DNA of 64,000 nt, taken from positions 93,149 through 157,148 of the forward strand of contig CADEDA010000003.1 of NCBI GenBank assembly GCA_902825965.1, given 5' to 3'. The notes below the pieces were generated by a model, which was given only the letters and a program-made list of their open reading frames with translations, did not search any database and was not told where the DNA came from. Source of the stretch: an uncultured Gemmatimonadota bacterium. GTDB taxonomy: Bacteria > Gemmatimonadota > Gemmatimonadetes > Gemmatimonadales > Gemmatimonadaceae. Of this stretch, positions 25,026 to 32,445 are shown in pieces (position 1 is the stretch's first letter; each line of letters begins with the position of its first letter). The position numbers and the translations under genes are program-made.

Positions 25026-27038
25026 GTGCGGATGGCCGTGCGTGTCGCCCTCGGCGCCGCCCGGACCCCGCCCACCGCTCACCTTCGCCCGCAGCGTCGG
25101 CACGTCGTACCGACGTCCCCCGCGCAGCACGGTCTCGATCCCGCTCAGGTCCGCGATGCGTTCGGAGGGCCGGCCGTTCACGATGAGGATGTCGGCGACC
25201 TTCCCGATGCTCACGCTGCCGTAGTCCTTCGCGTCCTTTATGAAGCGGGCGGCGTCGATGGTCGCGATCTGCAGCACCCGCGCGGCCGGGATACCCGCCA
25301 GCTCATACATCTCGAGTTCGCGCCGGAACGTGGACCCGCTGGAGTTGTCGGTGCCGGCGATGAGCGGGATCCCGTGCGCGTAGAGCCGCTTGATGAGGTG
25401 CAGGTACGCCGAGTCGGCGCGCTGCTGGTCGCTGGAGCCCCCGGCGCCGACGACCGCCCCACCGCCACCGATCCAGAGATTGAACGTGCCGTCGACGGCG
25501 GTGCCGCGCGCCTTGAGCACGTCCAGCAGCCGCGTCATGCCGGCGGAGTACACGTCGAAGTGCGGCGCGACGGCGGTCGCCACCTGAGAGTACGCGCGCA
25601 TGCGCGGCAGGTACAGCGAGTCCGGGAAGAAGTTGGAGAAGAAGAATGCGGCGTGCTGGATCTCGTCGTACCCGAGTGCGACGGCGGCCTCGATGCTCAT
25701 GCCCCGCGGGATGTGCCCGCTCAGGAGCATGCCGTGCTGCCGCGCACGCGCCGCGATCACCGGCACGAGGTCGGGGTGCACGACGTTGTACAGCTTGATC
25801 TGCCTGTAGCCCAGGGCGGCGTAGCGGTCCACCCAGGCGATCGCCTCGGCTTCATCCTTCACCACCGCCTCCGAGGGGCCGGCCCAGGCCAGCGGTCCCT
25901 CGATGAAGCCGGCGAGGATCAGGCGCGGTGCGGCCAACTTGCCCGCCCGCTCACGGTCGCGCAGCGAGACCGCCACGTCGAGGTCCGCAGCGAGGTCGCG
26001 CACGGTGGTGAGGCCGTTCGCGAGCTGCGTCATGCCGAGCGTGGACTGGCTCGCGACCTGCGCGTGTCCGTGCATGTCCCACATGCCCGGCATCAGCGTC
26101 TTGCCCTTGGCGTCGATGACCGTCGCGCCGGCCGGGACCGGCACCGCATCACTCGCGCCGACCGCGACGATGCGATCACCGCGCACGATCACCGTCTGTG
26201 CCGGACGCAACACGCCGGCCTCGGCGTCGAAGAGGTCGCCGTTGACGATGGCGATGCTGCCGGCGGTGGCGGTGACGACGGTCCTCGCCAATGCCTCGGC
26301 ACTGCGGTCGCGCCAGGCGAGCTCGATGGTGCGGAAGCTCGGGAGCAGCGCCATCACGTCGGGGCGCACGGTGATGAACCACTCCACGCCGGTGGACAGC
26401 AGGCCGCCGCGTTCGTCGAGCCAGACCGCGAACGGCGTGGGGGAGGTGCCGCGATAGACCGCGACGAGGCGTGCCCGCTGGCGCTTGCCGCCCACCGTGA
26501 GTGTGGTGTCGACGACGACCTCGGCCCGGGCGCTGCCGAGCGCCACGGTGGAGCCGCTGCGATCCGGTCGCGCGAGCAGGTGGCGCGCGAGTGCCGCGTT
26601 CTCGTACGGCGTGCCGCTGCGCACGAGGAGGGTGCGGGCGGGGTCTCCCGACAGGACGCGCGCCGCGGTGGCGCCGAGCGTCACACGCACCGAGTCGCCC
26701 ACGACCTCGATCCGCTCGAGCGGGTCACCCGCCGTGCCATCGGGGAGGATGGCGCGCTGCTCGGCGCCGAGGATGCGTCCGTCTGCCGCCACGCGGTAGC
26801 GCGTCTCCACGCGCCCACCCCGGTTGCGGTCCGTATAGATGAAGCGCGCCACCACCGAGTCCGGCGTGCTCCGCACCACGAGCCGGCCCGCGTCGCGCCC
26901 GTGGTTGCTCACGACCCACTCCTCGGTGCCGCTGCGCTGCTGTGCCGCGAGCGGTGTGCGGCCCGGGGTGGCGAGTGGCAGGGCGGCGGCGCTCAGCAGC
27001 AGCATCGCGCGGCGGACGAGGGGCGTGCGGTGGGACAT
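25020..27038 (-). CDS. Exported amidohydrolase-superfamily protein
   Basis: The 672-residue protein has a signal peptide ending near AAQQ (residues 31-34). About 220 residues of unassigned beta-rich domain follow, then an amidohydrolase from near residue 255 (IAIVNGDLFDAEAGVLRPAQ). Metal ligands are His323 and His325 in DMHGH, a histidine in LLSGHIPRGMS, one in EIQHAAFFFSN, and the Asp of LIAGTDNSSG. No carboxylated lysine can be named with confidence; KLYNVVHPD is a candidate site. The family contains imidazolonepropionase-like and prolidase-like enzymes. The protein ends in a His/Gly-rich tail. The start at 27038 was chosen by the signal peptide. Confidence 0.88.
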   Translation of the reverse strand: MSHRTPLVRRAMLLLSAAALPLATPGRTPLAAQQRSGTEEWVVSNHGRDAGRLVVRSTPDSVVARFIYTDRNRGGRVETRYRVAADGRILGAEQRAILPDGTAGDPLERIEVVGDSVRVTLGATAARVLSGDPARTLLVRSGTPYENAALARHLLARPDRSGSTVALGSARAEVVVDTTLTVGGKRQRARLVAVYRGTSPTPFAVWLDERGGLLSTGVEWFITVRPDVMALLPSFRTIELAWRDRSAEALARTVVTATAGSIAIVNGDLFDAEAGVLRPAQTVIVRGDRIVAVGASDAVPVPAGATVIDAKGKTLMPGMWDMHGHAQVASQSTLGMTQLANGLTTVRDLAADLDVAVSLRDRERAGKLAAPRLILAGFIEGPLAWAGPSEAVVKDEAEAIAWVDRYAALGYRQIKLYNVVHPDLVPVIAARARQHGMLLSGHIPRGMSIEAAVALGYDEIQHAAFFFSNFFPDSLYLPRMRAYSQVATAVAPHFDVYSAGMTRLLDVLKARGTAVDGTFNLWIGGGGAVVGAGGSSDQQRADSAYLHLIKRLYAHGIPLIAGTDNSSGSTFRRELEMYELAGIPAARVLQIATIDAARFIKDAKDYGSVSIGKVADILIVNGRPSERIADLSGIETVLRGGRRYDVPTLRAKVSGGRGPGGAEGDTHGHPHP

Positions 27039-27120
27039 GGAGGCCTCGGGTGGCGAGTCGCCGCAGAATATGCGGGCGGGCCGCTCCGGGCGCTCCGGGC
27101 GTCGGGTTTGCCATAGGGGG

Positions 27121-27150
27121 AGGGGGTATATAGATTCCGGCTGTACCCCT
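27121..27150. promoter_or_regulatory. Candidate CsoR operator upstream of the CopZ-like/CsoR pair
   Basis: The inverted repeat agggggta (27121-27128) and tacccct (27144-27150) lies 15 bases upstream of the CopZ-like start. CsoR-family repressors bind G/C-tract palindromes with TA edges, usually in the promoter of their own operon. The downstream gene at 27371 encodes a CsoR with all three copper ligands, which fits autoregulation. The centre spacing is longer than in the best-known sites, so this remains a candidate. Confidence 0.45.
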
Positions 27151-27164
27151 ACGAGGAACGGCAC

Positions 27165-27374
27165 ATGTCGAAGCTGACGATGGAGATCACCGGGATGACC
27201 TGCGGCCACTGCGTGGCTGCGGTGCAGCGGACGCTCAAGGGTCTGGACGGCATCACCGCCCAGGACGTGCGGATCGGGAGCGCCGACGTGGAGTTCGATG
27301 AGGGTCGGGTGAATGCGGCGCAGATCGCGGACGCGATCGCGGACGAGGGCTACACCGTCGTGGCGACGCGATGA
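27165..27374 (+). CDS. CopZ-like heavy-metal-associated (HMA) copper chaperone
   Basis: The 69-residue cytoplasmic protein is a single HMA domain. The metal-binding motif GMTCGHC gives Cys13 and Cys16, and the ferredoxin-like fold is clear from TMEITGMTC, ADVEFDEGRV and the final DEGYTVVATR. Such proteins carry Cu(I) to P-type ATPases or buffer it. It overlaps the CsoR gene by ATGA, so copper sensing and buffering are co-produced. No copper ATPase gene lies in the window. Confidence 0.92.
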   Translation: MSKLTMEITGMTCGHCVAAVQRTLKGLDGITAQDVRIGSADVEFDEGRVNAAQIADAIADEGYTVVATR

Positions 27375-27724
27375 GCCGCGCGGCGCTGAAGGTCCAGGCC
27401 TCGGGCTGCGGATGTGCCGCCCACGCGCAGGATGGGCGCAAGGCGGTCGCGGTGGACGCCGACGTGAAGGACGGCAACCTCAAGCGCCTGCGCCGCATCG
27501 AAGGCCAGGTGCGCGGCCTGCAGAAGATGGTCGAGGAGGACCGCTACTGCGCCGACGTGCTCACGCAGATCTCGAGCGTGCAGGAGGCGCTGCGCGGCGT
27601 GAGCCGCGAGTTGATGCGCAACCACCTGCGGCACTGCGCCACCTCGGCCTTCCGGGCCGGTGACGCCGAGGCCGACGCGATGTACGATGAGTTGGTGGAC
27701 CTGATGTACAAACACAACCGTTGA
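27371..27724 (+). CDS. csoR: CsoR-family copper-sensing repressor
   Basis: The 117-residue all-helical regulator shows the family core NLKRLRRIEGQVRGLQKMVEE. The Cu(I) ligands fit CsoR rather than RcnR or FrmR: Cys60 in DRYCADVL, His85 and Cys89 in NHLRHCAT, with the 25- and 4-residue spacing of the Mycobacterium CsoR C-H-C site. The N-terminus carries an extension with Cys13 and Cys15 (SGCGCAAHA) that is not part of the known core. Cu(I) binding releases it from DNA in the family. It likely controls its own operon with the CopZ-like gene. Confidence 0.9.
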   Translation: MSRAALKVQASGCGCAAHAQDGRKAVAVDADVKDGNLKRLRRIEGQVRGLQKMVEEDRYCADVLTQISSVQEALRGVSRELMRNHLRHCATSAFRAGDAEADAMYDELVDLMYKHNR

Positions 27725-27760
27725 CGCCGCACACGCCGCTCCCCCTTCCATCCTCCTGCC

Positions 27761-28744
27761 GTGACGACGCTCCCTCCGGGCTGGCCGATCTCCTTCGCTG
27801 ATGTCGTGGCGGCGAGCGAGCGCCTGCAGCCGCACCTCACGCCCACGCCGTTGCGGGCGTACCCGCAGCTCGACGCCCTCGTGGGGCACGACATCCGTGT
27901 GTGGGTGAAGCACGAGAACCACCAACCCACGCAGTCGTTCAAGATCCGCAACGGTCTCAACGCGATCCTCGGGCGCAGCGCCGAGCAGCGCGGGGCCGGC
28001 GTGATCGGGGCGAGTACCGGCAATCACGGGCAGGGGGTGGCCTATGCCGGCCGCCTCACGCGTACGCCGGTGACGATCTGCGTGCCGCTGGGGAACAATC
28101 CGGCGAAGAACGACGCCATCCGCGCCCTCGGCGCGGAGTTGGTGGAGGTCGGGGACACCTACGACGAGACCGTGCGCGCCTGCCAGCAGATGGGCAAGGA
28201 GCGTGGGCTCGCGCTCGCGCACTCGACCAACGATCCGCTGGTGATCGCCGGGGCCGGCACCATGACGATGGAGATCCTCGACCAGGCCCCGGAGCTCGAC
28301 GCGCTGGTGATCGCCCTCGGCGGTGGGTCGCAGTCCGTGGGGGCGATGACGGTGGCGGCGGCGCGGAAGCCCGGGCTCAAGGTCTACGCGGTGGGCGCGG
28401 CGGGCGCGCCGGCGCAGTACGAGAGCTGGACGCGCGGGGTGCGGCTGGAGGGCCAGCCGGCGAAGACCTTCGCCGAGGGCATCGCGACCGGGTCGGCGTA
28501 CACGCTGACGTTCGACGCGCTGCGCGCGGGACTGGCGGGCTTCGTGACGGTGAGCGAAGCCGAGTTGTATCAGGCGGTGCGGGACCTGATCCGCATCACG
28601 CGCAACCTGCCGGAGGGCGCCGGAGCCGCCGGCCTCGCCGGACTGCGGCGCCTCGCACCGGACCTGCGGGGGAAGCGCGTGGGGATCGTGATGTGCGGCG
28701 GCAATCTCAGCGACCGCGATCTGGCGATCGCGGTCGCTGGCTAG
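27761..28744 (+). CDS. Threonine/serine dehydratase-like PLP enzyme
   Basis: The 327-residue enzyme is fold-type II. Lys61 in TQSFKIRNGLNA forms the Schiff base, ASTGNHGQGVAYA binds the substrate carboxylate, ALGGGSQSVGA binds the phosphate, and CGGNLSD is the C-terminal pyridine-nitrogen region. It lacks the regulatory ACT domain of biosynthetic IlvA, so it resembles catabolic threonine dehydratase or serine racemase. The reaction would be deamination of Thr or Ser to a 2-oxo acid. It starts with GTG; no ATG fits the family N-terminus. Confidence 0.88.
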   Translation: MTTLPPGWPISFADVVAASERLQPHLTPTPLRAYPQLDALVGHDIRVWVKHENHQPTQSFKIRNGLNAILGRSAEQRGAGVIGASTGNHGQGVAYAGRLTRTPVTICVPLGNNPAKNDAIRALGAELVEVGDTYDETVRACQQMGKERGLALAHSTNDPLVIAGAGTMTMEILDQAPELDALVIALGGGSQSVGAMTVAAARKPGLKVYAVGAAGAPAQYESWTRGVRLEGQPAKTFAEGIATGSAYTLTFDALRAGLAGFVTVSEAELYQAVRDLIRITRNLPEGAGAAGLAGLRRLAPDLRGKRVGIVMCGGNLSDRDLAIAVAG

Positions 28745-28747
28745 CCG

Positions 28748-29182
28748 TCACTTGCTCGGCATCGTCGCGATGCACTCGATCTCGAGCTTCGCGTTCGGCA
28801 CCACGAGGGCCTTCACCACCACGGTGGTGCGCGCCGGCGGGGCACTCGGCCAGAACGTCGCATAGGCCTCGTTCATCCCGCGGAAGTCCGCGCCCTCGAC
28901 GAGGAACACCGTGCACTTCACCGCGTGCTCCATCGTGGTGCCGGCCATCTCGAGCGTGCGCTTGAGGTTCTCGAGCGTGCTCTTGGTTTGACCCTGGATG
29001 GTGGTGTCGGCGTTGGCGCCGCGCGAGGGCAGGGCGCCCGAGGCGTAGACCATGTTGCCGACGCGGATCGCCGGCGTGAGGACGGCGCTCGACTGGCCGA
29101 TCGCCTCACGGGCCTGCGCAGAGAGCGGGCCAGCCACGACGGCGGTCAGCAGGACGGCACAGCACAGCGACGGGACACGCAT
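28748..29182 (-). CDS. RidA-family protein with a signal peptide
   Basis: The 144-residue protein consists of a signal peptide (residues 1-22, LCCAVLLTAVVAGPLSAQA) and a RidA/YjgF domain. Family marks are VGNMVYASGALPS, QTKSTLENLKRTLEMAG, and the catalytic arginine Arg118 in PPARTTVVV, followed by KLEIECIATM at the end. RidA proteins hydrolyse reactive enamine/imine intermediates released by PLP dehydratases. Most are cytoplasmic; the predicted export here is unusual. It is convergent with, and three bases from, the threonine dehydratase gene. Confidence 0.88.
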   Translation of the reverse strand: MRVPSLCCAVLLTAVVAGPLSAQAREAIGQSSAVLTPAIRVGNMVYASGALPSRGANADTTIQGQTKSTLENLKRTLEMAGTTMEHAVKCTVFLVEGADFRGMNEAYATFWPSAPPARTTVVVKALVVPNAKLEIECIATMPSK

Positions 29183-29195
29183 CAGAGACTCCGGG

Positions 29196-29750
29196 TCAAC
29201 GAGGAGTGCCGCGCAGCGCGGCGGGGGAAGCGGCAGGGGACAGGGCGGACGCCGCCGGTGAGGCGGCAGGGAACGCGAGGCGGATGAGCGCGAGACCGCT
29301 CGAGTCGGACGGGACCGCCGATGTACCCACCGGCATCCCGTTGACCTTCATGAGGTACGCAACGATCGATGCGTACGTTCCGACCGAGAGCGAGCCCGGT
29401 TCATGCTCGGGCATCGTGGAGCGGATGAGCTCGAACAGGTCGAACGCGCTCCGTCCACCCCACTTGAGCCGGAAGTCGGCGTTGGCGAGCGATCCCACGG
29501 CGTGGCACTCGAGGCAGGCGGAGCGGAACCACTGTTCGCCGAGGTCGAGCTGCTTTGCCGCGTCAGCCGCCGCGGCGGCGGGGTCGGTCGGCGCGGGAGC
29601 CTGCGCGCGCAGCGGCGACGACGCGATGGCCGTGCTGAGCGTGACCACCGCGGCGACGGCCGCCGGAGCGCCGAACGCGGCGCAGTATGCGCGCAGGCCG
29701 GCCGTCAGCGGATGACCGGTGCACATCGTAAGAAATCGGAGGGAACGCAT
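29196..29750 (-). CDS. Exported mono-haem c-type cytochrome
   Basis: The 184-residue protein has a signal sequence or anchor (AAVAAVVTLSTAIASSPLRAQA) and one haem-binding CxxCH site at Cys79-His83 (CLECHAVG). A downstream methionine in STMPEHEPGS is a plausible sixth ligand. The end is an Ala/Ser/Pro-rich repeat (SPAASALSPAASPAAL). It closely resembles the cytochrome at 38247, including the tail pattern NGMP-x-G and DSS. The start is uncertain; a second ATG is at 29726. It likely accepts electrons from a periplasmic dehydrogenase, possibly the divergent FAD enzyme at 29898. Confidence 0.82.
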   Translation of the reverse strand: MRSLRFLTMCTGHPLTAGLRAYCAAFGAPAAVAAVVTLSTAIASSPLRAQAPAPTDPAAAAADAAKQLDLGEQWFRSACLECHAVGSLANADFRLKWGGRSAFDLFELIRSTMPEHEPGSLSVGTYASIVAYLMKVNGMPVGTSAVPSDSSGLALIRLAFPAASPAASALSPAASPAALRGTPR

Positions 29751-29897
29751 CGCCGTGGAAGCTGACCGGGGCCCAGAGCGTCGGCAAGCCCTCTGCGCGA
29801 TTGCCAAGCCCCGTCCGTGGAGCGAGTTTTTCGCTCGGACGACCACGCCTGCGGGCGTGGCGTGATGCACTCCTTCGACGCCCTCGCCCCCGCCGGA

Positions 29898-31331
29898 ATG
29901 TCGGACGCACCTGACAGCCTCGACGCGACCGTCGCCCGTCGCGATTTCCTCCGCCTCGCCGGACTCGGTACCGGTGCACTGCTCACCGGTGGTGTGCCGG
30001 CCACGGTCTCGGCCGCCGAGTCACTCGCGTCGCCGTCGCCCGTCCGAGCAGGCAAGGCCCGCGCGACCAGCCACATCATCGTCATCGGTGCCGGCGCTTG
30101 GGGGGCGTTCACCTCCTGGCACCTGCGCAAGGCGGGCCACCGGGTGACGGTGATCGATCAATACGGCGTCGCCAACTCGCGATCCACCAGCGGCGACGAG
30201 ACGCGCGGCATCCGCTCGTCGTACGGCGATCGCACGCTGACGCCGGAGCTCTGGACGGCGTGGGCGCGCAAGAGCATCGAGCGCTGGCGCGAGTTCGACG
30301 CCGAGCACGGCAAGCGGTTCGGCACGCGGTACTTCTTCACCACGGGTGACGTGATCCTGCGCGAGAAGGCGGAGCCGTTCACCACCAAGACGCTCGAGTT
30401 GTGGACCAAGCTCGGTGTGCGGCACGAGGTGCTGACCACCGACGAGGCCAAGCGCCGATGGCCGCAGATCAACGCGGACGGGCAGGGCATCGTGGTGTAC
30501 GAACCCGATGCCGGCGTCGCGCGGGCGCGCGACTCCATCCAGGCAGTGGTCGCGCTGGGGCGGGACGCCGGTGTCGAGTTCCGGCTCGGCCGCGTGACCC
30601 CGGGGGCGATCGCGAACGGCCGGATGCAGGGCGTGACCCTCGGCGACGGTACCCGGCTCGAGGCGGACGCGTATGTGTTCTGCTGCGGCCCGTGGATGGA
30701 GAAGGTCCTGCCGATGGCGCTCAAGAACAAGACGCGCCTCCCGATCGGACACGTGTGCTACTTCGGCACGCCGATGGGCGACGATCGGTTCACGTTCCCC
30801 AACCTCCCGACCTGGAACGTGCCCGGGGTCACCGGCTGGGCGGCGCTGCCGGTGGACAGCCGCGGGTTCCGCGTGCGCGGCGCGATCGCGCCGCCGGCGC
30901 CGCCGCGCGCCGCGGATGCGCCGCCGCCCCCACCTCCCACACCGGCGCCGGTCGACCCGCGGCAGCAGGACCCGGATCTCAGCTCGCGCTGGTCGAGCCA
31001 GGAGCGCATCGACGGATCGCGGCGTGTGCTCGCCAAGTACTTCCCGGCGCTGGCCGATGCACCGCTGCTGGAGACGCGCTCCTGCCACTACGAGAGCAGC
31101 GTGAACCGGAACTTCATCGTGGACCGCGTGCCCGGGGCGGAGAACGCCTGGATCGCGGGCCTCGGACAGGCCGAGGGGTTCAAGTTCTCGATCGTGATGG
31201 GCGAGTACGCCGCGTGGCGCGTGCTCGGCGACAGCGGCGACGCGACGATCGCCGAGGCGTTCCGGCTGCCGACGCAGGAATACGACCCACAACCAGCGGC
31301 CACTGCGCCGCGCGGAGAGGACGACGCATGA
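29898..31331 (+). CDS. Tat-exported FAD-dependent oxidoreductase (DAO / sarcosine-oxidase type)
   Basis: The 477-residue protein carries a twin-arginine signal with ARRDFLRLAG at residues 13-22. A Rossmann motif IIVIGAGAWGAFTSWHLRKAG begins near residue 60 and the DAO-type ending WIAGLGQAEGFKFSIVMGEYAA is present. The SGDETRGIRSSYGD segment resembles N-methyl amino acid oxidases. A proline-rich insertion (PPAPPRAADAPPPPPPTPAP) lies near residue 335. The start is ambiguous: ATGs at 29865 and 29817 also fit, but 29898 gives the normal Tat n-region. The substrate is unknown; it is transcribed with the NHL protein. Confidence 0.85.
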   Translation: MSDAPDSLDATVARRDFLRLAGLGTGALLTGGVPATVSAAESLASPSPVRAGKARATSHIIVIGAGAWGAFTSWHLRKAGHRVTVIDQYGVANSRSTSGDETRGIRSSYGDRTLTPELWTAWARKSIERWREFDAEHGKRFGTRYFFTTGDVILREKAEPFTTKTLELWTKLGVRHEVLTTDEAKRRWPQINADGQGIVVYEPDAGVARARDSIQAVVALGRDAGVEFRLGRVTPGAIANGRMQGVTLGDGTRLEADAYVFCCGPWMEKVLPMALKNKTRLPIGHVCYFGTPMGDDRFTFPNLPTWNVPGVTGWAALPVDSRGFRVRGAIAPPAPPRAADAPPPPPPTPAPVDPRQQDPDLSSRWSSQERIDGSRRVLAKYFPALADAPLLETRSCHYESSVNRNFIVDRVPGAENAWIAGLGQAEGFKFSIVMGEYAAWRVLGDSGDATIAEAFRLPTQEYDPQPAATAPRGEDDA

Positions 31332-32416
31332 TGCGCCGCTCGCATGGCCTCGGATGGACGTTGACGGTGCTGCTCGCCGTCGGAACGGGTGCGCCGGACC
31401 TCGCGGCGCAGGCCGCCCCGGTCAACGACCGACCCAACCCGTACCGCACGGTGGAAGGCTGGGCCAAGCTCCCGGCCGGCCGCGTGTGGGGCTCGACGAG
31501 TGCCGTCGCGATCGACAAGGACGGCGAGAGCGTCTGGGTGGGCGAGCGCTGCGGGCAGAACAGCTGCGTGGGCTCGGACCTCGACCCCGTGCTGTTGTTC
31601 GACAAGCACGGCACGCTGGTCCGTTCGTTCGGCAAGGGTATGGTGAACTGGCCGCACGGCATCCACGTCGACTTCGAGGGCAACGTCTGGATCGTGGACG
31701 GCCGCGACAACAAGCCGGTGGTGCCGCGCAACGCGCCGGCGGATGCGCCCCCGCCGCCGATGCCGGCCCGCGTGTTCGGCCACCAGGTGCTCAAGTTCTC
31801 GCCCACGGGCGAGTTGCTCATGCGGCTCGGCACCGACGGCGGTGCCCGCGAGCCCGGCTTCTTCTACCAGCCCAACGCGGTCTACGTGGCGCCCAACGGC
31901 GACATCTTCGTGGCGGAGGGTCACGCCTCCGGTGCCGACGCCAACGCGCGCGTGCTCAAGTTCGACAAGTCGGGCAAGCTGCTCGCCAGCTGGGGCAAGA
32001 AGGGCACCGGGCCGGGCGAGTTCGACCAGCCGCACGCCCTGGCGATGGATTCGCAGGGGCGGCTCTTCGTCGGTGACCGCACCAACAACCGGATCCAGAT
32101 CTTCTCGCAGGACGGTCGGCTGCTCGACACGTGGTTCCAGTTCTCCCGGGCCAGCGGGATCTTCATCGACAAGCAGGACAACATCTACGTCGCGGACTCG
32201 GAGTCGGGATCGATCGCCCCGACGCGGCCCGAGTGGCAGCGTGGCATCCGTATCGGCAGCGCGCGCACGGGCGCGGTGACGGCGTTCATCCCCGACCCCG
32301 TGAAGGAGACGCGCAACACGAGCGCGGCCGAGGGCGTCGCCGTGGATGCCAAGGGCGTGATCTACGGGGCCGAGGTCGGTCCGCGCGCGCTCAAGCGGTA
32401 CGAGAAGCAGCCCTGA
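31328..32416 (+). CDS. Exported NHL-repeat (beta-propeller) protein
   Basis: The 362-residue protein overlaps the FAD oxidoreductase gene by ATGA. A signal peptide (LLAVGTGAPDLAAQA) precedes a six-bladed NHL propeller recognised by repeats such as FDKHGTLVRSFGKGMVNWPHGIHVD, FYQPNAVYVAPNGDIFVAEG and FDQPHALAMDSQGRLFVGDRTNNRIQIF. The family includes peptidyl-alpha-hydroxyglycine lyase-like enzymes and binding scaffolds. The Pro-rich inserts (ADAPPPPMPA) match those in the adjacent oxidase. Whether it is enzymatic is not visible; a role in the same pathway as the oxidase is inferred from coupling. Confidence 0.85.
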   Translation: MMRRSHGLGWTLTVLLAVGTGAPDLAAQAAPVNDRPNPYRTVEGWAKLPAGRVWGSTSAVAIDKDGESVWVGERCGQNSCVGSDLDPVLLFDKHGTLVRSFGKGMVNWPHGIHVDFEGNVWIVDGRDNKPVVPRNAPADAPPPPMPARVFGHQVLKFSPTGELLMRLGTDGGAREPGFFYQPNAVYVAPNGDIFVAEGHASGADANARVLKFDKSGKLLASWGKKGTGPGEFDQPHALAMDSQGRLFVGDRTNNRIQIFSQDGRLLDTWFQFSRASGIFIDKQDNIYVADSESGSIAPTRPEWQRGIRIGSARTGAVTAFIPDPVKETRNTSAAEGVAVDAKGVIYGAEVGPRALKRYEKQP

Positions 32417-32445
32417 GCCGTCCCTTCCCACTCGCCGAGCACTCC

